From Solibacteraceae bacterium (GTDB lineage Bacteria > Acidobacteriota > Terriglobia > Bryobacterales > Bryobacteraceae): a DNA stretch of 52,263 nucleotides. The notes beneath the pieces were generated by a model. It was not told the DNA's origin, ran no database searches, and was given only the letters and a program-made list of their open reading frames with translations. The translations under genes and the position numbers were made by a program. Below are positions 52,263 through 52,263 of this stretch, piece by piece; positions within the stretch are counted from its first letter, which is position 1, and every line of letters starts with the position of its first letter. The stretch lies in contig JAJPJX010000170.1 of NCBI GenBank assembly GCA_021324015.1, forward strand, positions 1-52,263, read 5' to 3'.

Positions 52263-52263
52263 C

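Overview
The window is about 52 kb of a dense, G+C-rich bacterial chromosome that reads like an Acidobacteriota genome of the Solibacter/Bryobacter type. The reasons are indirect but agree: a DUF1549/DUF1553 plus DUF1501 pair, a SpoIVB-S55-like protein followed by a beta-propeller protein, a type II secretion operon headed by an ECF sigma/anti-sigma pair, many four-base ATGA/GTGA gene overlaps, frequent GTG/TTG starts, and several genes whose only promoter-like sequence is a -10 box 6-8 bases before the start codon (leaderless style). There is no rRNA, CRISPR array or intact insertion sequence. One tRNA gene, tRNA-Arg(UCG), is present.

Layout. 1-2308: a NarL-type two-component cassette (kinase cut by the window edge, LuxR-type regulator, second regulator truncated after its receiver). 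2309-3371: a decayed mobile patch holding a frameshifted AbrB antitoxin and Doc toxin, remnants of a tyrosine recombinase, and the tRNA-Arg gene beside which the element probably once sat. 3466-5031: receiver-kinase-receiver hybrid. 5228-9270: secreted S55-like protein and beta-propeller protein. 9284-22488 (minus strand): one continuous operon running sigma, anti-sigma, unknown, gspE, F, G, H, I, J, K, L-like, M, C-like, unknown, gspD. 22625-23257: an outer-membrane-barrel-like protein. 23406-26049: a MoxR ATPase overlapping a 610-residue uncharacterised protein. 26059-29058: ligA and a YegS-type lipid kinase diverging from interlocked -10 boxes. 29095-34000: multicopper oxidase, a hypothetical membrane-linked protein, a quinone oxidoreductase and an orphan sensor kinase. 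34006-38810: a TonB-C/propeller lipoprotein (minus), a proline-rich lipoprotein, an M24 aminopeptidase and accB-accC. 38829-45548 (minus): MFS carrier, UlaG-like hydrolase, Tat-exported TIM-barrel protein, amidohydrolase and PQQ dehydrogenase with a haem c site. 45658-49748: DUF1549/1553, DUF1501 and FGE-sulfatase-like genes. 49748-52263: a lower-G+C accessory segment with a toxin-antitoxin remnant, an unknown gene, a DUF5131 (Gp37/Gp68) three-Cys protein and the end of its apparent partner TcmP.

Functionally the middle is an export module: T2SS core genes co-transcribed with their own sigma/anti-sigma pair, next to secreted proteins. The most unusual gene sets are the MoxR/610-aa pair and the DUF5131-TcmP segment at the right edge. 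All family assignments were made by reading motifs in translations; no database search was run.
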